Under the pieces are notes generated by a model, which saw nothing but the letters and a program-made list of their open reading frames with translations, was not told the DNA's origin and did not search any database. Position numbers and translations under genes: made by a program. Shown piece by piece: positions 41,955-50,160 of a stretch of DNA of 64,000 bases (positions are counted from its first letter, which is position 1; each line of letters begins with the position of its first letter). The stretch spans positions 1,798,001 to 1,862,000 of the forward strand of contig NZ_CP101497.1 in assembly GCF_024362325.1 (NCBI RefSeq), written 5' to 3'. This DNA comes from Microcella humidisoli. Its GTDB lineage: Bacteria; Actinomycetota; Actinomycetes; Actinomycetales; Microbacteriaceae.

Positions 41955-42403
41955 CGGCGGGCGAGCGGATGTGGCTGTGGTCGCAGCCGCTCGTGGCGGT
42001 GCTCGCCGGCGTTGCGGGCGTGGCGGCGTGGTACCTGCAGTTCACGGGCGACCTCAGTGCGCTCCCGACGCTGCAGGCGCTCATCACGGGCTCGTTCGTG
42101 CTTCCCGGGATCGCGCTCTCGCTCACGATCAACCATGTGGCGGTCATGCTGCGGCGCCCGCCCATGCTCACGGTGGGCGAGAAGCTGCTGCTCATCGTCG
42201 AGTTCGCGCTCGTCGTGGCGATCCTCGCCATCTCGCCCAGCCCCGACCTGCTCTTCCTCGGCTATCTGCTCTGGCCCTTGCTGATCGCTGCGGCCGCGAC
42301 CGCATTCGCCTCGATGGTCTCGACGACGATCCGATCGCGCCGCCCGAACTCCGACGGAGGACCCTCCGATGAACTGGCTCTCGAATCTTCTGGGGTCGCC
42401 TGA
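41951..42403 (+). CDS. Small four-TM membrane protein of unknown function
   Basis: 150 aa, four TM helices ([72 protein letters not shown]). No recognised family. ATG overlaps the trmD stop (ATGA) and the next ORF starts within its 3' end, so it sits in the trmD transcript. Polar C-terminal tail. Confidence 0.65.
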   Translation: MTAGERMWLWSQPLVAVLAGVAGVAAWYLQFTGDLSALPTLQALITGSFVLPGIALSLTINHVAVMLRRPPMLTVGEKLLLIVEFALVVAILAISPSPDLLFLGYLLWPLLIAAAATAFASMVSTTIRSRRPNSDGGPSDELALESSGVA

Positions 42404-43007
42404 CGGCAGCCTGCTGACCGCGGGCGAGTTGGCCCGCGGCCACATCCTCGCGCTCTCGTCCTCGAGCCTCAGCATGAGCGTCATGAACGCGCTTCCCGAG
42501 CGCAAGTGCACCTTCACGGTTCAGGTCTACCGCGACGGTCACGAGCCCTACACCGCCACCGCGGTGCAGCGGGTGCAAGAGGTGTACATCCCGCAGCTCG
42601 CCTCCGGCCGCGCGTGGGTTGCGGTGCGCGTCGACGCCGCGAACCCTGCCCGCATCGCTCTCGACTTCGCGACCGAGCCCCCCGAGGTTCGCGTGGAGGC
42701 GGGAGACGGGGACACGACCGCGGCGTCGATTCTCGAGACCGGTCGGCCGGTCGAGGTCGTGCTCGTGCAGGCGCAGCCGCTCGGCATGACGGCGCCCTCC
42801 GGCGACCCGGTCTACGCGCTCACGCTGACGGTCATCGACGGCGCGGAGACCCCCTATCAGACGCAGGTCGGCAACGGCGTTCCCGCCTCGTCCCTCCCCG
42901 TGCTCTATCCTGGCTCGCGACTGCGCGCACGCAGGGGCGAAGGGCCCGGCGACATCGTCGTGGACTGGGCGGCGGGCCCGGTTCCGCCTCCGACCGCTGC
43001 CGGCTAG
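42369..43007 (+). CDS. Conserved hypothetical protein, beta-rich duplicated fold
   Basis: 212 aa, no TM or signal peptide. Two similar beta-rich halves (about 45-105 with CTFTVQVYRDGHEPYTATAV, and 115-205 with YALTLTVIDGAETPYQTQVG, each ending in a R-I-A-L-D-F / D-I-V-V-D-W strand) suggest an internal duplication. Good GGAGGACC RBS before ATG 42369; overlaps the upstream gene by 35 nt. Function unknown. Its TAG stop is shared in CTAG with map. Confidence 0.65.
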   Translation: MNWLSNLLGSPDGSLLTAGELARGHILALSSSSLSMSVMNALPERKCTFTVQVYRDGHEPYTATAVQRVQEVYIPQLASGRAWVAVRVDAANPARIALDFATEPPEVRVEAGDGDTTAASILETGRPVEVVLVQAQPLGMTAPSGDPVYALTLTVIDGAETPYQTQVGNGVPASSLPVLYPGSRLRARRGEGPGDIVVDWAAGPVPPPTAAG

Positions 43008-43771
43008 TCGCGCGCGGTCAGCACGATCGGGCCGTCGGCCGTGATCGCGACAGTGTGCTCGGCGTGCGCGGCGCGGCTGCCCGTGCTGCTGCGCAAGGTC
43101 CAGCCGTCGGCATCCGTGTAGATCTCATCCGTGTCGGGGATGAACCAGGGCTCGATCGCGATGACGAGACCCGCACGCAGCTTGAGGCCGCGGCCAGGGC
43201 GGCCGTCGTTGGGAACGTGCGGGTCGCCGTGCATCGTGCGCCCGACGCCGTGGCCGCCGAAGTCGAGGTTGACGGGGTAGCCGGCGTCAGCCGCCACGTC
43301 GCCGATCGCCGCCGAGATGTCGCCCATGCGCTGGCCGGGGCGCGCCTGCTGGATGCCCGCCGCGAGCGCGCGCTCGACCGTGCTGATCATCGCGAGGTCC
43401 TCCGGTCGCGGCGTGCCGACGACGATCGTGAGCGCCGAGTCGCACACCCAGCCGTTGACCGAGGCCGCGAAGTCGAGGGAGAGCACGTCGCCGTCGTTCA
43501 GCCGGTAGTCGTGCGGGAGCCCGTGCAGGGCCGCGTCGTTGACCGAGGTGCAGATGACCTTGCCGAAGGGCGACCCGCCGAAGGAGGGGTGGTAGTCGAT
43601 GTAGCAGCTGTCGGCGCCTTCCGCGCGAATCATCTCGTGCGCGAGGGCATCGAGGTCGAGCAGGTTGACGCCCACGTCGGCCGCCGCGCTCGTGGCCGTG
43701 AGCACGCTCGCGACGAAGCGGCCCGCCGGTCGCATCTCGTCGATCTCGGCGGGCGTGAGCAGTTCGATCAT
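43004..43771 (-). CDS. map: Type I methionine aminopeptidase
   Basis: 255 aa. Removes N-terminal Met. All five metal ligands are in place: D100 (LSLDFAA), D111 (VCDSALT), H174 (FGGHGVGR), E207 (IAIEPWF) and E238 (AEHTVAI), plus catalytic His83 (ALHGLP) and H181. No N-terminal SH3-binding extension. Directly preceded by a TetR gene (no gap). The usual actinobacterial housekeeping map lies near secY-adk, so this may be a second copy. Confidence 0.93.
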   Translation of the reverse strand: MIELLTPAEIDEMRPAGRFVASVLTATSAAADVGVNLLDLDALAHEMIRAEGADSCYIDYHPSFGGSPFGKVICTSVNDAALHGLPHDYRLNDGDVLSLDFAASVNGWVCDSALTIVVGTPRPEDLAMISTVERALAAGIQQARPGQRMGDISAAIGDVAADAGYPVNLDFGGHGVGRTMHGDPHVPNDGRPGRGLKLRAGLVIAIEPWFIPDTDEIYTDADGWTLRSSTGSRAAHAEHTVAITADGPIVLTARD

Positions 43772-44416
43772 CTACGTCCTCGGCAGGGGGATGTGGGTGC
43801 GCAAGTACGTGCCGCACAGGTCGCGCGTCGCCTCGATGAAGCGCGCATCCCCATTCTTGTCGAGCTGGAAGGCCCGCGTGAGCAGCCCGCTCGCGATCTC
43901 GATCGCCACCTCGAGGTGGAAGACGATGTCGTCGTCGGGCTCGAAGTCGTAGGTGCGGCCGACCTGGGAGGCGAACTCGCGCGCGAGGATCGCGTTGTTG
44001 CTCAGCTCGGGGCTGATGAAGCGCTGGTCGATGACGTCACCGAAGCGCAGCGCGCGAAAGCCCGGCTCATGGCGCGTCATGTCGATGAAGGCGTCGAGCG
44101 TCGCGTCGAACGATGACCACGGCTCGGGCGGGGAGTTCTCGACGCCCTGCCAGACGCGTTCGAGGTAGCGCTCCATGTTGCGCGCGGCGAGCGCCCGCAG
44201 CAGCGATTGGATGTTCGGGAAGTATCGGTAGACGACGCCGACCGACGATGTCGATCGCTTCGCCACCGCGCTCGTCGTGACGCCGTCGATGCCCGCGTCG
44301 TCGATGAGCGTGGCTGCCGCATCGAGCAGCAGCGTGATGCGTTCTGCACTGCGCTGCTGGATGGGCTCGGTGCGCATGACGACTTTGTCGGTCGCCAGTG
44401 CCGGTTGTGCATTCAT
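43772..44416 (-). CDS. TetR-family transcriptional regulator
   Basis: 214 aa. N-terminal HTH ([40 protein letters not shown]) with the YRYF/P tail of helix 4 typical of TetR; C-terminal helical domain with a Trp-rich stretch ([15 protein letters not shown]). The stop abuts the map ATG, so it probably co-transcribes with map; the target is unknown. AGGGGG 9 nt before ATG 44416. Divergent from rplS. Confidence 0.85.
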   Translation of the reverse strand: MNAQPALATDKVVMRTEPIQQRSAERITLLLDAAATLIDDAGIDGVTTSAVAKRSTSSVGVVYRYFPNIQSLLRALAARNMERYLERVWQGVENSPPEPWSSFDATLDAFIDMTRHEPGFRALRFGDVIDQRFISPELSNNAILAREFASQVGRTYDFEPDDDIVFHLEVAIEIASGLLTRAFQLDKNGDARFIEATRDLCGTYLRTHIPLPRT

Positions 44417-44524
44417 GGTGTACCCCCTGGATCGTCCCCCGACGTCCTTCTTGCCTGTGCGAACATCCTTTCACTGATTGGGCGCGGGGCGCGCGATGTG
44501 GCATCATTTCTCTTTGTGCCTCGG

Positions 44525-44608
44525 CACGGCTCTGCCACAGGGGAGCCGTGGATCTGCGAGTGCCGTGCGATTCTTCGAATTTCCCCGGAACCGCGATCGA
44601 CCTGTGGC
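44525..44608 (+). promoter_or_regulatory. Candidate rplS leader with hairpin-loop pseudoknot
   Basis: An 8-bp hairpin CACGGCTC/GAGCCGTG (44525-44532/44543-44550) has loop bases GCCACAGG (44534-44541) that can pair perfectly with CCTGTGGC (44601-44608), 22 nt before the rplS ATG. A possible promoter (TTGGGC, 18 nt, CATCAT) lies upstream around 44478-44506. The structure resembles autoregulated ribosomal-protein leaders. Confidence 0.4.
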
Positions 44609-44629
44609 GGTTGCAGAGAGCGAATCACC

Positions 44630-44977
44630 ATGCACATCCTCGACCACGTCGACGCCGCCTCGCTGCGCACCGACATCCCCGACTTCCGCCCCGGCGACAC
44701 CGTCAAGGTGCACGTCAACATCGTCGAAGGCAGCCGCTCGCGCATCCAGGTGTTCCAGGGTGTCGTCATCGGCCGTTCGAACGAGGGCATCCGCGAGACC
44801 TTCACGGTGCGCAAGGTGAGCTTCCAGGTCGGCGTCGAGCGCACCTTCCCGGTGCACTCTCCCGTGATCGACCACATCGAGATCGTCACGCGCGGCGACG
44901 TGCGCCGCGCCAAGCTCTACTACCTGCGCAACCTGCGCGGCAAGAAGGCCAAGATCAAGGAGAAGCGCGACGCGTAA
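44630..44977 (+). CDS. rplS: 50S ribosomal protein L19
   Basis: 115 aa. Full L19: [78 protein letters not shown] 44630 is the family start; the open frame upstream to 44207 is not coding. Lies at the intersubunit bridge. Followed by a hairpin terminator. Confidence 0.97.
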   Translation: MHILDHVDAASLRTDIPDFRPGDTVKVHVNIVEGSRSRIQVFQGVVIGRSNEGIRETFTVRKVSFQVGVERTFPVHSPVIDHIEIVTRGDVRRAKLYYLRNLRGKKAKIKEKRDA

Positions 44978-44997
44978 TCCGCGTTCCGCGCCACTCT

Positions 44998-45031
44998 CGA
45001 GGGCCTCGTCGATTCGTCGGCGAGGCCCTCG
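44998..45031 (+). terminator. Hairpin terminator after rplS
   Basis: CGAGGGCCTCG (44998-45008) paired with CGAGGCCCTCG (45021-45031), 12-nt loop, 20 nt after the stop. Confidence 0.65.
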
Positions 45032-45070
45032 GTCGTTCGTGTCCTCTGAAGCTGCGTGCCGGTAGCCGCC

Positions 45071-45076
45071 TAGACT
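45071..45076 (+). promoter_or_regulatory. -10 box for lepB
   Basis: TAGACT; the ATG at 45099 has GGGGAG upstream, so unlike many neighbours this mRNA should carry a short leader. Confidence 0.5.
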
Positions 45077-45098
45077 GGCGGGGAGCACCTGGGGAGTC

Positions 45099-45839
45099 AT
45101 GACAGAGCAGAATCCGCCCGCCGCGGGCACAGCATCCACCGCGGCGCCGTCGCACCGCGCGACGACGACCCGGGGCCGCAGCGTTCTGCTGTTCCTGCGC
45201 GACGTGCTGGTGATCGTCGTCGCCGCGCTCGTCATCTCGTTCCTCATCAAGACGTTCTTGATCCGCTCGTTCTACATCCCCTCCGAGTCGATGCAAGACA
45301 CCCTGCTCGTGAACGACCGCATCATCGTCAACCAGCTCGTGCCCGACGTCGTGCCGATCCAGCGCGGTGACGTCGTCGTGTTCCGCGACCCGGGCGGCTG
45401 GCTCCCCGCGACCCCCGAGACGCCGCAGGCCCCGCTCGCCGCGGCGGGCGACTGGGTGCTCTCCCTCATCGGGCTCAGCACCTCCGACAGCGACGAGCAC
45501 CTCGTGAAGCGCGTCATCGGGCTGCCGGGCGACCGCATCACGTGCTGCAACGACCTCGGGCAGCTGAGCATCAACGGCGTGCCGCTCGACGAGCCCTACG
45601 TGACGCTGCCGGGCGGCACGACCGACGTGAGCGGGCAAGACTTCCAGGAGGACGTTCCGGAGGGCACGCTCTGGGTCATGGGCGACAACCGCTACGACTC
45701 GGCCGACTCGCGCTTCAACGGCGTCGTGCCGATCGCCGATGTCGTCGGGCGCGCCTTCGTCATCAGCTGGCCCATCGACCGCTGGCAGTGGATCGACAGC
45801 TACCCGATCGTGTTCGACGGGGTCGAGCGCGCCGAGTGA
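45099..45839 (+). CDS. lepB: Signal peptidase I
   Basis: 246 aa. One N-terminal TM helix (about 30-52), then the Ser-Lys catalytic dyad S64 (SFYIPSESMQDTL) and K137 (DEHLVKRVIGLPGDRI), and box E GDNRYDSADSR. The C-terminus lacks the second TM of E. coli LepB. Cleaves signal peptides on the outer face of the membrane; the gene lies between rplS and rnhB as in most actinobacteria. Confidence 0.96.
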   Translation: MTEQNPPAAGTASTAAPSHRATTTRGRSVLLFLRDVLVIVVAALVISFLIKTFLIRSFYIPSESMQDTLLVNDRIIVNQLVPDVVPIQRGDVVVFRDPGGWLPATPETPQAPLAAAGDWVLSLIGLSTSDSDEHLVKRVIGLPGDRITCCNDLGQLSINGVPLDEPYVTLPGGTTDVSGQDFQEDVPEGTLWVMGDNRYDSADSRFNGVVPIADVVGRAFVISWPIDRWQWIDSYPIVFDGVERAE

Positions 45840-45863
45840 CCGGCGCAGCATGATCGGCTCGAC

Positions 45864-46544
45864 GTGAGCGCGGCGCCCACCCTCGAGGTCGAGCAGGGCT
45901 TCTTCGCCGCCGGCGCGCCCGTCGTCATCGGGGTCGACGAGGTGGGTCGCGGAGCGATCGCGGGCGTCGTCGCGGTGGGCGTGTGCGCGATCCTTCCGGG
46001 GGTGGATGCTCCGCCCGCCCGCCTGCGCGACAGCAAGCTGCTCAGCCCCGCGCGGCGGGCCGAGGTCGAGCCTCTTGTGCACGCCTGGGCGGCCGCTGTG
46101 GCGGTGGGGGAGGCGGAGCCCGCCGAGATCGACGAGCACGGCATCGTCGCCGCGCTCGGCATGGCCGCCCGTCGCGGGCTCATCGCCCTCCACGAGGCGG
46201 GCATCGATGTCGGTGCGTCGACGGTGCTGCTCGACGGCAGCCACGATTGGCTAACGCCGGCGCTCAGCTCGCCGCTGCGCATCCTGACCCGCGTCAAGGC
46301 CGACCGCGACTGCGCCTCGGTGGCAGGGGCATCGGTCGTGGCGAAGCAGCACCGCGACGCGCTCATGGTGGCCGATCACGAACGCTGGCCGGTCTACGGC
46401 TGGAGCGGCAACAAGGGCTACGGCAGCCCCGACCACCTGGCGGCGGTCGCTGCGCACGGGGCATCGCCGCGCCATCGCGTGACCTGGCTGCGCGCGCCGT
46501 CGCTCCTCGACGGTCTCGACCCCGCCCCCGGCGCGACGGTCTAG
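45864..46544 (+). CDS. rnhB: Ribonuclease HII
   Basis: 226 aa. Removes RNA from RNA-DNA hybrids and single ribonucleotides. Active-site residues D25 and E26 in VIGVDEVGRGAIAGVV, Asp in LLDGSHDWL, and Asp in VKADRDCASVAGASVVAKQH. GTG 45864. The usual GRGP is GRGA here. TAG stop is the beginning of the TAGACT box of the next gene. Confidence 0.94.
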   Translation: MSAAPTLEVEQGFFAAGAPVVIGVDEVGRGAIAGVVAVGVCAILPGVDAPPARLRDSKLLSPARRAEVEPLVHAWAAAVAVGEAEPAEIDEHGIVAALGMAARRGLIALHEAGIDVGASTVLLDGSHDWLTPALSSPLRILTRVKADRDCASVAGASVVAKQHRDALMVADHERWPVYGWSGNKGYGSPDHLAAVAAHGASPRHRVTWLRAPSLLDGLDPAPGATV

Positions 46545-46547
46545 ACT
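46542..46547 (+). promoter_or_regulatory. -10 box for the DUF2469 gene overlapping the rnhB stop
   Basis: TAGACT begins with the rnhB TAG stop, 9 nt before ATG 46557. The same stop/-10 overlap occurs at rimM-trmD. Confidence 0.45.
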
Positions 46548-46556
46548 CGACTCGCC

Positions 46557-46880
46557 ATGGACGACGAAGAATTCGACGATTACGACCGCGAGGTCGAACT
46601 CGCCCTGTACCGCGAGTACCGCGATGTCGTCTCGCAGTTCTCGTACGTGGTCGAGACCGAGCGCCGCTTCTACCTCGCGAACGAGGTCGAGCAGGTCGTG
46701 CGCGACATGGGCGGCGACTTCTACTTCGAGCTCACGCTCACCGACGTGTGGGTGTGGGACGTCTACCGCGCCGACCGCTTCGTCAAGAGCGTCAAGGTGC
46801 TGACCTTCAAAGACGTCAACGTCGAAGAGCTCGGCAAGAAGGAGCTCAAGCTGCCGAAGGAGCTCGCGCTCGACGAGTAG
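46557..46880 (+). CDS. DUF2469 protein
   Basis: 107 aa, highly conserved small actinobacterial protein always found between rnhB and yraN/comM. N-terminal acidic DDEEFDDYDREVELALYREY, central VVETERRFYLANEVEQVVRD and YFELTLTDVWVWDVYRADRFV. Cytoplasmic. Function unknown. Confidence 0.93.
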   Translation: MDDEEFDDYDREVELALYREYRDVVSQFSYVVETERRFYLANEVEQVVRDMGGDFYFELTLTDVWVWDVYRADRFVKSVKVLTFKDVNVEELGKKELKLPKELALDE

Positions 46881-46977
46881 TCGCGCGAATTCGTCATACG
46901 TTCGAAACGTTCTCGGGTTATTCTGACGACGGCCGTCCCCCCGCGCGCCGAAGCTTGACACCCGAGGCAGGAATCCC

Positions 46978-49701
46978 GTGCTGCGTTCACGCTCGTTCGT
47001 TCGTCGACTCGCCACGGCCACGGCCGTGTCCCTTCTCGCCGGTGCCTCGGTGATCGCTGGCGTGACCGTCGCGAACGCCGCGCCGGGCGCGCCGTCGATC
47101 ACCGCTCCCACCGATGGGTTCGAGACCGTCGCCACGACCTTCACCGTCTCGGGAGATCTGGCCGAGAGCATCGAGCAGGTCGTGACGGTCGAGGCCCGTA
47201 TCAACGGCGCGTACTCCGCGGGATGCAGCGTGCTCGTGGCGTACTTCGACACCACGTACAGCTGCGACATCACCGTGGCGGGCCCCGGCCGGTATGAGCT
47301 CACCGCGACCTCGTACGACGCCGCCGACGTCGACCAGATCCCGAGTCCCGTGAGCAATGCCGTCACCGTGACGGTCGGGGGCACCGCTCCGGCGCTGCTC
47401 GGATACTCGGAGTCGGGCACCGAGTGGTCCACCGTGTCGCCGGGGCTCTCGGGCACCGGCCCGGCCTTCGGCACGGTCGAGGTCGAGATCCTCGCGGGAG
47501 AAGGCTCGGCGACCTACTGCGTGGCGGAGGTGTCCGCATCCGGGGACTGGTCGTGCTCGTCGACCGTGAACCCCTTCTGGACCTGGGGCGACGTGGAGTT
47601 CCGGGCGTACGGCTACGACGTCACCGGAGGGTCGACGGCCGACGACCAGATCGTCGGCGAGCTCGTGCCGCCTCCGCCGACGAGCGGCATCACGCTGGGT
47701 CCGGCGCGCGTGACGCTCACCGCCCAGGGCGCCGCCGACACCTTCTTCCAGACACGGGTCTACCGGGCCGTGCTCAACGGTGAGGGCTCGAGCTTCACGC
47801 TGCGTGAAGAGTGCATGGCCGACGGCGACCCGCCCGTCGTCGACTGCGCGGTCAGCGCGCTGCCCGCGGGAATCTGGAACTTCTACACGGTGCAGGACTT
47901 CGAGGAGCGGTACTTCTCGACCCTCGATGAGTACGTCCGCATCCCGGCGACGCCGACCAGCTTCGCCGCGACCGTGCTCGCCGACCAGCAGGTGCGCTTC
48001 TCGGGCCAGGGCCAGCCGGGCTTCCGGGCCATCGTGCGCGATGCCGACGGCGACGGGGTGTGCTCCGCGACCGTGAGCCCGAGTGGTGCGTGGCAGTGCG
48101 TCGTCCCTCGCCCGATCGGAACCGAGAGCTATCGGGCACTGCAGCAGTCGGTCGGGTTCGACACCGCCGACTTCTTCGTCAGCTCGGATCGCTCGCTCGA
48201 CGGCTTCTCGGCCTACACCGCGGCGCGCACGGTGACGGTCACTGCGCCCGCGCCGCCGGTGGCTCCGGCGGTCGAGCCCACCCCGCTGCCCTGGGTGCTC
48301 GAGGGCTACGACGGTGGTCCGCTCACGCCCGGCCAGCAGTTGACCCTGACGGCCTCGGGGCTGCCCGCCGGCACCGAGGTCGTCGTCGAGATCCGCTCCA
48401 CCCCGCAAGTGCTCGGATCGACCCTCGTCGGCGACACGGGCTCCTTCGCCCTGGATGTCGTGGTGCCGACGGACCTCGAACCCGGTGAGCACACGCTCGT
48501 CGCGATCGCCACGCCCCCCGACGGCGTCGCCTCGCCCGTGGCGATCCCGGTGTCGGTCGTCGCGGCCCCCGCGATCGACCCTGCGAAGGAGACCGCGCCG
48601 TCCAGCGCTCCCGAGAAGACCGAAGCCGCCGCGGCGGCGGGCGAGAGCGGGTCGTCGGACGGCGTGGACCGCAGCGACCCGGCGGCGCCCTCGGCGATCA
48701 GCGACAGCATCCCGACGATCGATCGCATCGTGCGCACCCCCCTCTTCGCGATCACGGCGGGCGGGCTCGCCCTCGCGATCCTCCTGCTCGTCGCGTTTCC
48801 CGCCGAGCTGCTGAACAGCACGCTCGCGTCGAACACGCGCCGCCTCGGACGCTGGTACGCGGCCATCGAGGATCGCGTGGAGCGTGCGACCGAGTGGTTC
48901 GCCGCGGTCACGCGCACGCGCGCGCTCGCCGCCGCCGTGCTCGTCGTGCTGACGGCGCTCATCTTCGGATTCGTCGATCCCGACTACGGCTTCGATCCCG
49001 TCTCGCTGCGCATGACGGTCTCGCTCGCGATCGGGCTCTTCATCATCACCTACGTCTCCGCGTGGATCAGCGGGGCGATCATCCGGCGCGTGTGGAGCAT
49101 CCCGACCCGCGTGAGCCTGCAGCCCGCCGCGCTGCTGTTCGCCGTCATCGGTGTCGTGGTCGCGCGCCTGCTCGAGTTCTCGCCCGGCTTCCTCATCGGC
49201 CTCGTGATCGGGCTCGACCTGCTCACGCGGGTCGGCGCGCAGTACCGCGTGCGCGCCACGCTCACGAGCGTCGGCGTGACGGTGGGTCTCGCGCTGCTGG
49301 GCTGGGTCGGGTATTCGATCCTCGCGGCCGTGGCGAGCGGCGAGCCGACCGTGCTCGACCTGCTCGTGAGCGACGCGCTCGTGGCGACCGCGGCCGAAGG
49401 CCTCACGGCCTCGCTCGCGTCGCTCCTGCCGCTCGGCTTCCTGCAGGGCCACGAGATCTTCCGTCGCTCGAAGGGGCTGTGGGCGGCGACCTTCGTCGTC
49501 GTCGCCACGCTGTTCGCGCTCGTGGTGCTGCCGACGGCGTCGAGCACCGAGGGCGAGGTCGCCGATGTCGGCTTCTGGATGCTCGTCATGGTGATCTTCG
49601 CCGTCGCCACCCTCACACTGTGGGCGGTGCTGCAGTTCACCGGCCGCGGTGACGACGAGCACGACGCGCTCGTCGACGAGCCGGTGGCCGCCGGGCGCTA
49701 G
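46978..49701 (+). CDS. Large exported protein: Ig-like repeats plus multi-TM C-terminus
   Basis: 907 aa from GTG 46978. Signal peptide (RLATATAVSLLAGASVIAG...ANA). Residues ~38-480 consist of beta-sandwich repeats (PSITAPTDGFETVATTFTVS and similar) separated by Cys pairs (GCSVLV...YSCDI; YCVAEV...WSCSS; VCSATV...WQCVV), then an Ala/Ser/Glu linker (540-575) and about eight to nine TM helices (585-890). The layout resembles FGLLP-type Microbacteriaceae membrane proteins; function unknown. TATTCT at 46919 could serve as -10. Confidence 0.72.
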   Translation: MLRSRSFVRRLATATAVSLLAGASVIAGVTVANAAPGAPSITAPTDGFETVATTFTVSGDLAESIEQVVTVEARINGAYSAGCSVLVAYFDTTYSCDITVAGPGRYELTATSYDAADVDQIPSPVSNAVTVTVGGTAPALLGYSESGTEWSTVSPGLSGTGPAFGTVEVEILAGEGSATYCVAEVSASGDWSCSSTVNPFWTWGDVEFRAYGYDVTGGSTADDQIVGELVPPPPTSGITLGPARVTLTAQGAADTFFQTRVYRAVLNGEGSSFTLREECMADGDPPVVDCAVSALPAGIWNFYTVQDFEERYFSTLDEYVRIPATPTSFAATVLADQQVRFSGQGQPGFRAIVRDADGDGVCSATVSPSGAWQCVVPRPIGTESYRALQQSVGFDTADFFVSSDRSLDGFSAYTAARTVTVTAPAPPVAPAVEPTPLPWVLEGYDGGPLTPGQQLTLTASGLPAGTEVVVEIRSTPQVLGSTLVGDTGSFALDVVVPTDLEPGEHTLVAIATPPDGVASPVAIPVSVVAAPAIDPAKETAPSSAPEKTEAAAAAGESGSSDGVDRSDPAAPSAISDSIPTIDRIVRTPLFAITAGGLALAILLLVAFPAELLNSTLASNTRRLGRWYAAIEDRVERATEWFAAVTRTRALAAAVLVVLTALIFGFVDPDYGFDPVSLRMTVSLAIGLFIITYVSAWISGAIIRRVWSIPTRVSLQPAALLFAVIGVVVARLLEFSPGFLIGLVIGLDLLTRVGAQYRVRATLTSVGVTVGLALLGWVGYSILAAVASGEPTVLDLLVSDALVATAAEGLTASLASLLPLGFLQGHEIFRRSKGLWAATFVVVATLFALVVLPTASSTEGEVADVGFWMLVMVIFAVATLTLWAVLQFTGRGDDEHDALVDEPVAAGR

Positions 49702-49806
49702 CGCCGCTCCCTCACACCCGGGCTCCGCCCGCGCCGACCGCCTGGTCCCGCGAGCGGGGCCCCGGGTTCGGCGCGCCCTCCGCCATGCTCCCCGGCGGGA
49801 GGCGAC

Positions 49807-50160
49807 ATGGCACGCAAAGACGAGCTCGGCCGCACGGGCGAGCAGCTCGCAGTCGAGCACCTGGAACGCGAGGGGTACGAGATCCTCGATCGCAACTGGC
49901 GCTGTGCGATCGGCGAGATCGACGTCATCGCGCAGCACGGCCCCACGACGGTCGTCGTGGAGGTGAAGACGCGGTCGGGCGTCGGGTTCGGGCATCCGCT
50001 CGACGCCGTCACCCCGCGCAAGCTCGCGCGCCTGCGCCGCCTCGCGGGGGCGTGGTGCGCGGCCACGGGGCGGGGTGCTTCGGCGCTGCGCATCGACGTG
50101 ATCGGCGTCATCGCCTCGCGTGATGGCGTCGTCATCGACCACGTGCGGCAGGCCGGCTGA
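49807..50160 (+). CDS. YraN/UPF0102 nuclease-fold protein
   Basis: 117 aa. Restriction-endonuclease-like fold: GRTGEQLAVEHLEREGYEIL, then the catalytic-type IGEIDVIAQ...VVVEVKTRSG (D...ExK). Widely conserved before comM/dprA; its role is unsettled. GGGAGG RBS before ATG 49807. Stop overlaps the comM start (TGATG). Confidence 0.92.
   Translation: MARKDELGRTGEQLAVEHLEREGYEILDRNWRCAIGEIDVIAQHGPTTVVVEVKTRSGVGFGHPLDAVTPRKLARLRRLAGAWCAATGRGASALRIDVIGVIASRDGVVIDHVRQAG

Noticed and set aside
20018..44430. Shared TGTACCCCCT motif upstream of both TetR genes
   Set aside because: The motif occurs at 20031 and near 44422, but at different distances and positions relative to the two starts, and it is short enough to be chance in this GC-rich DNA.
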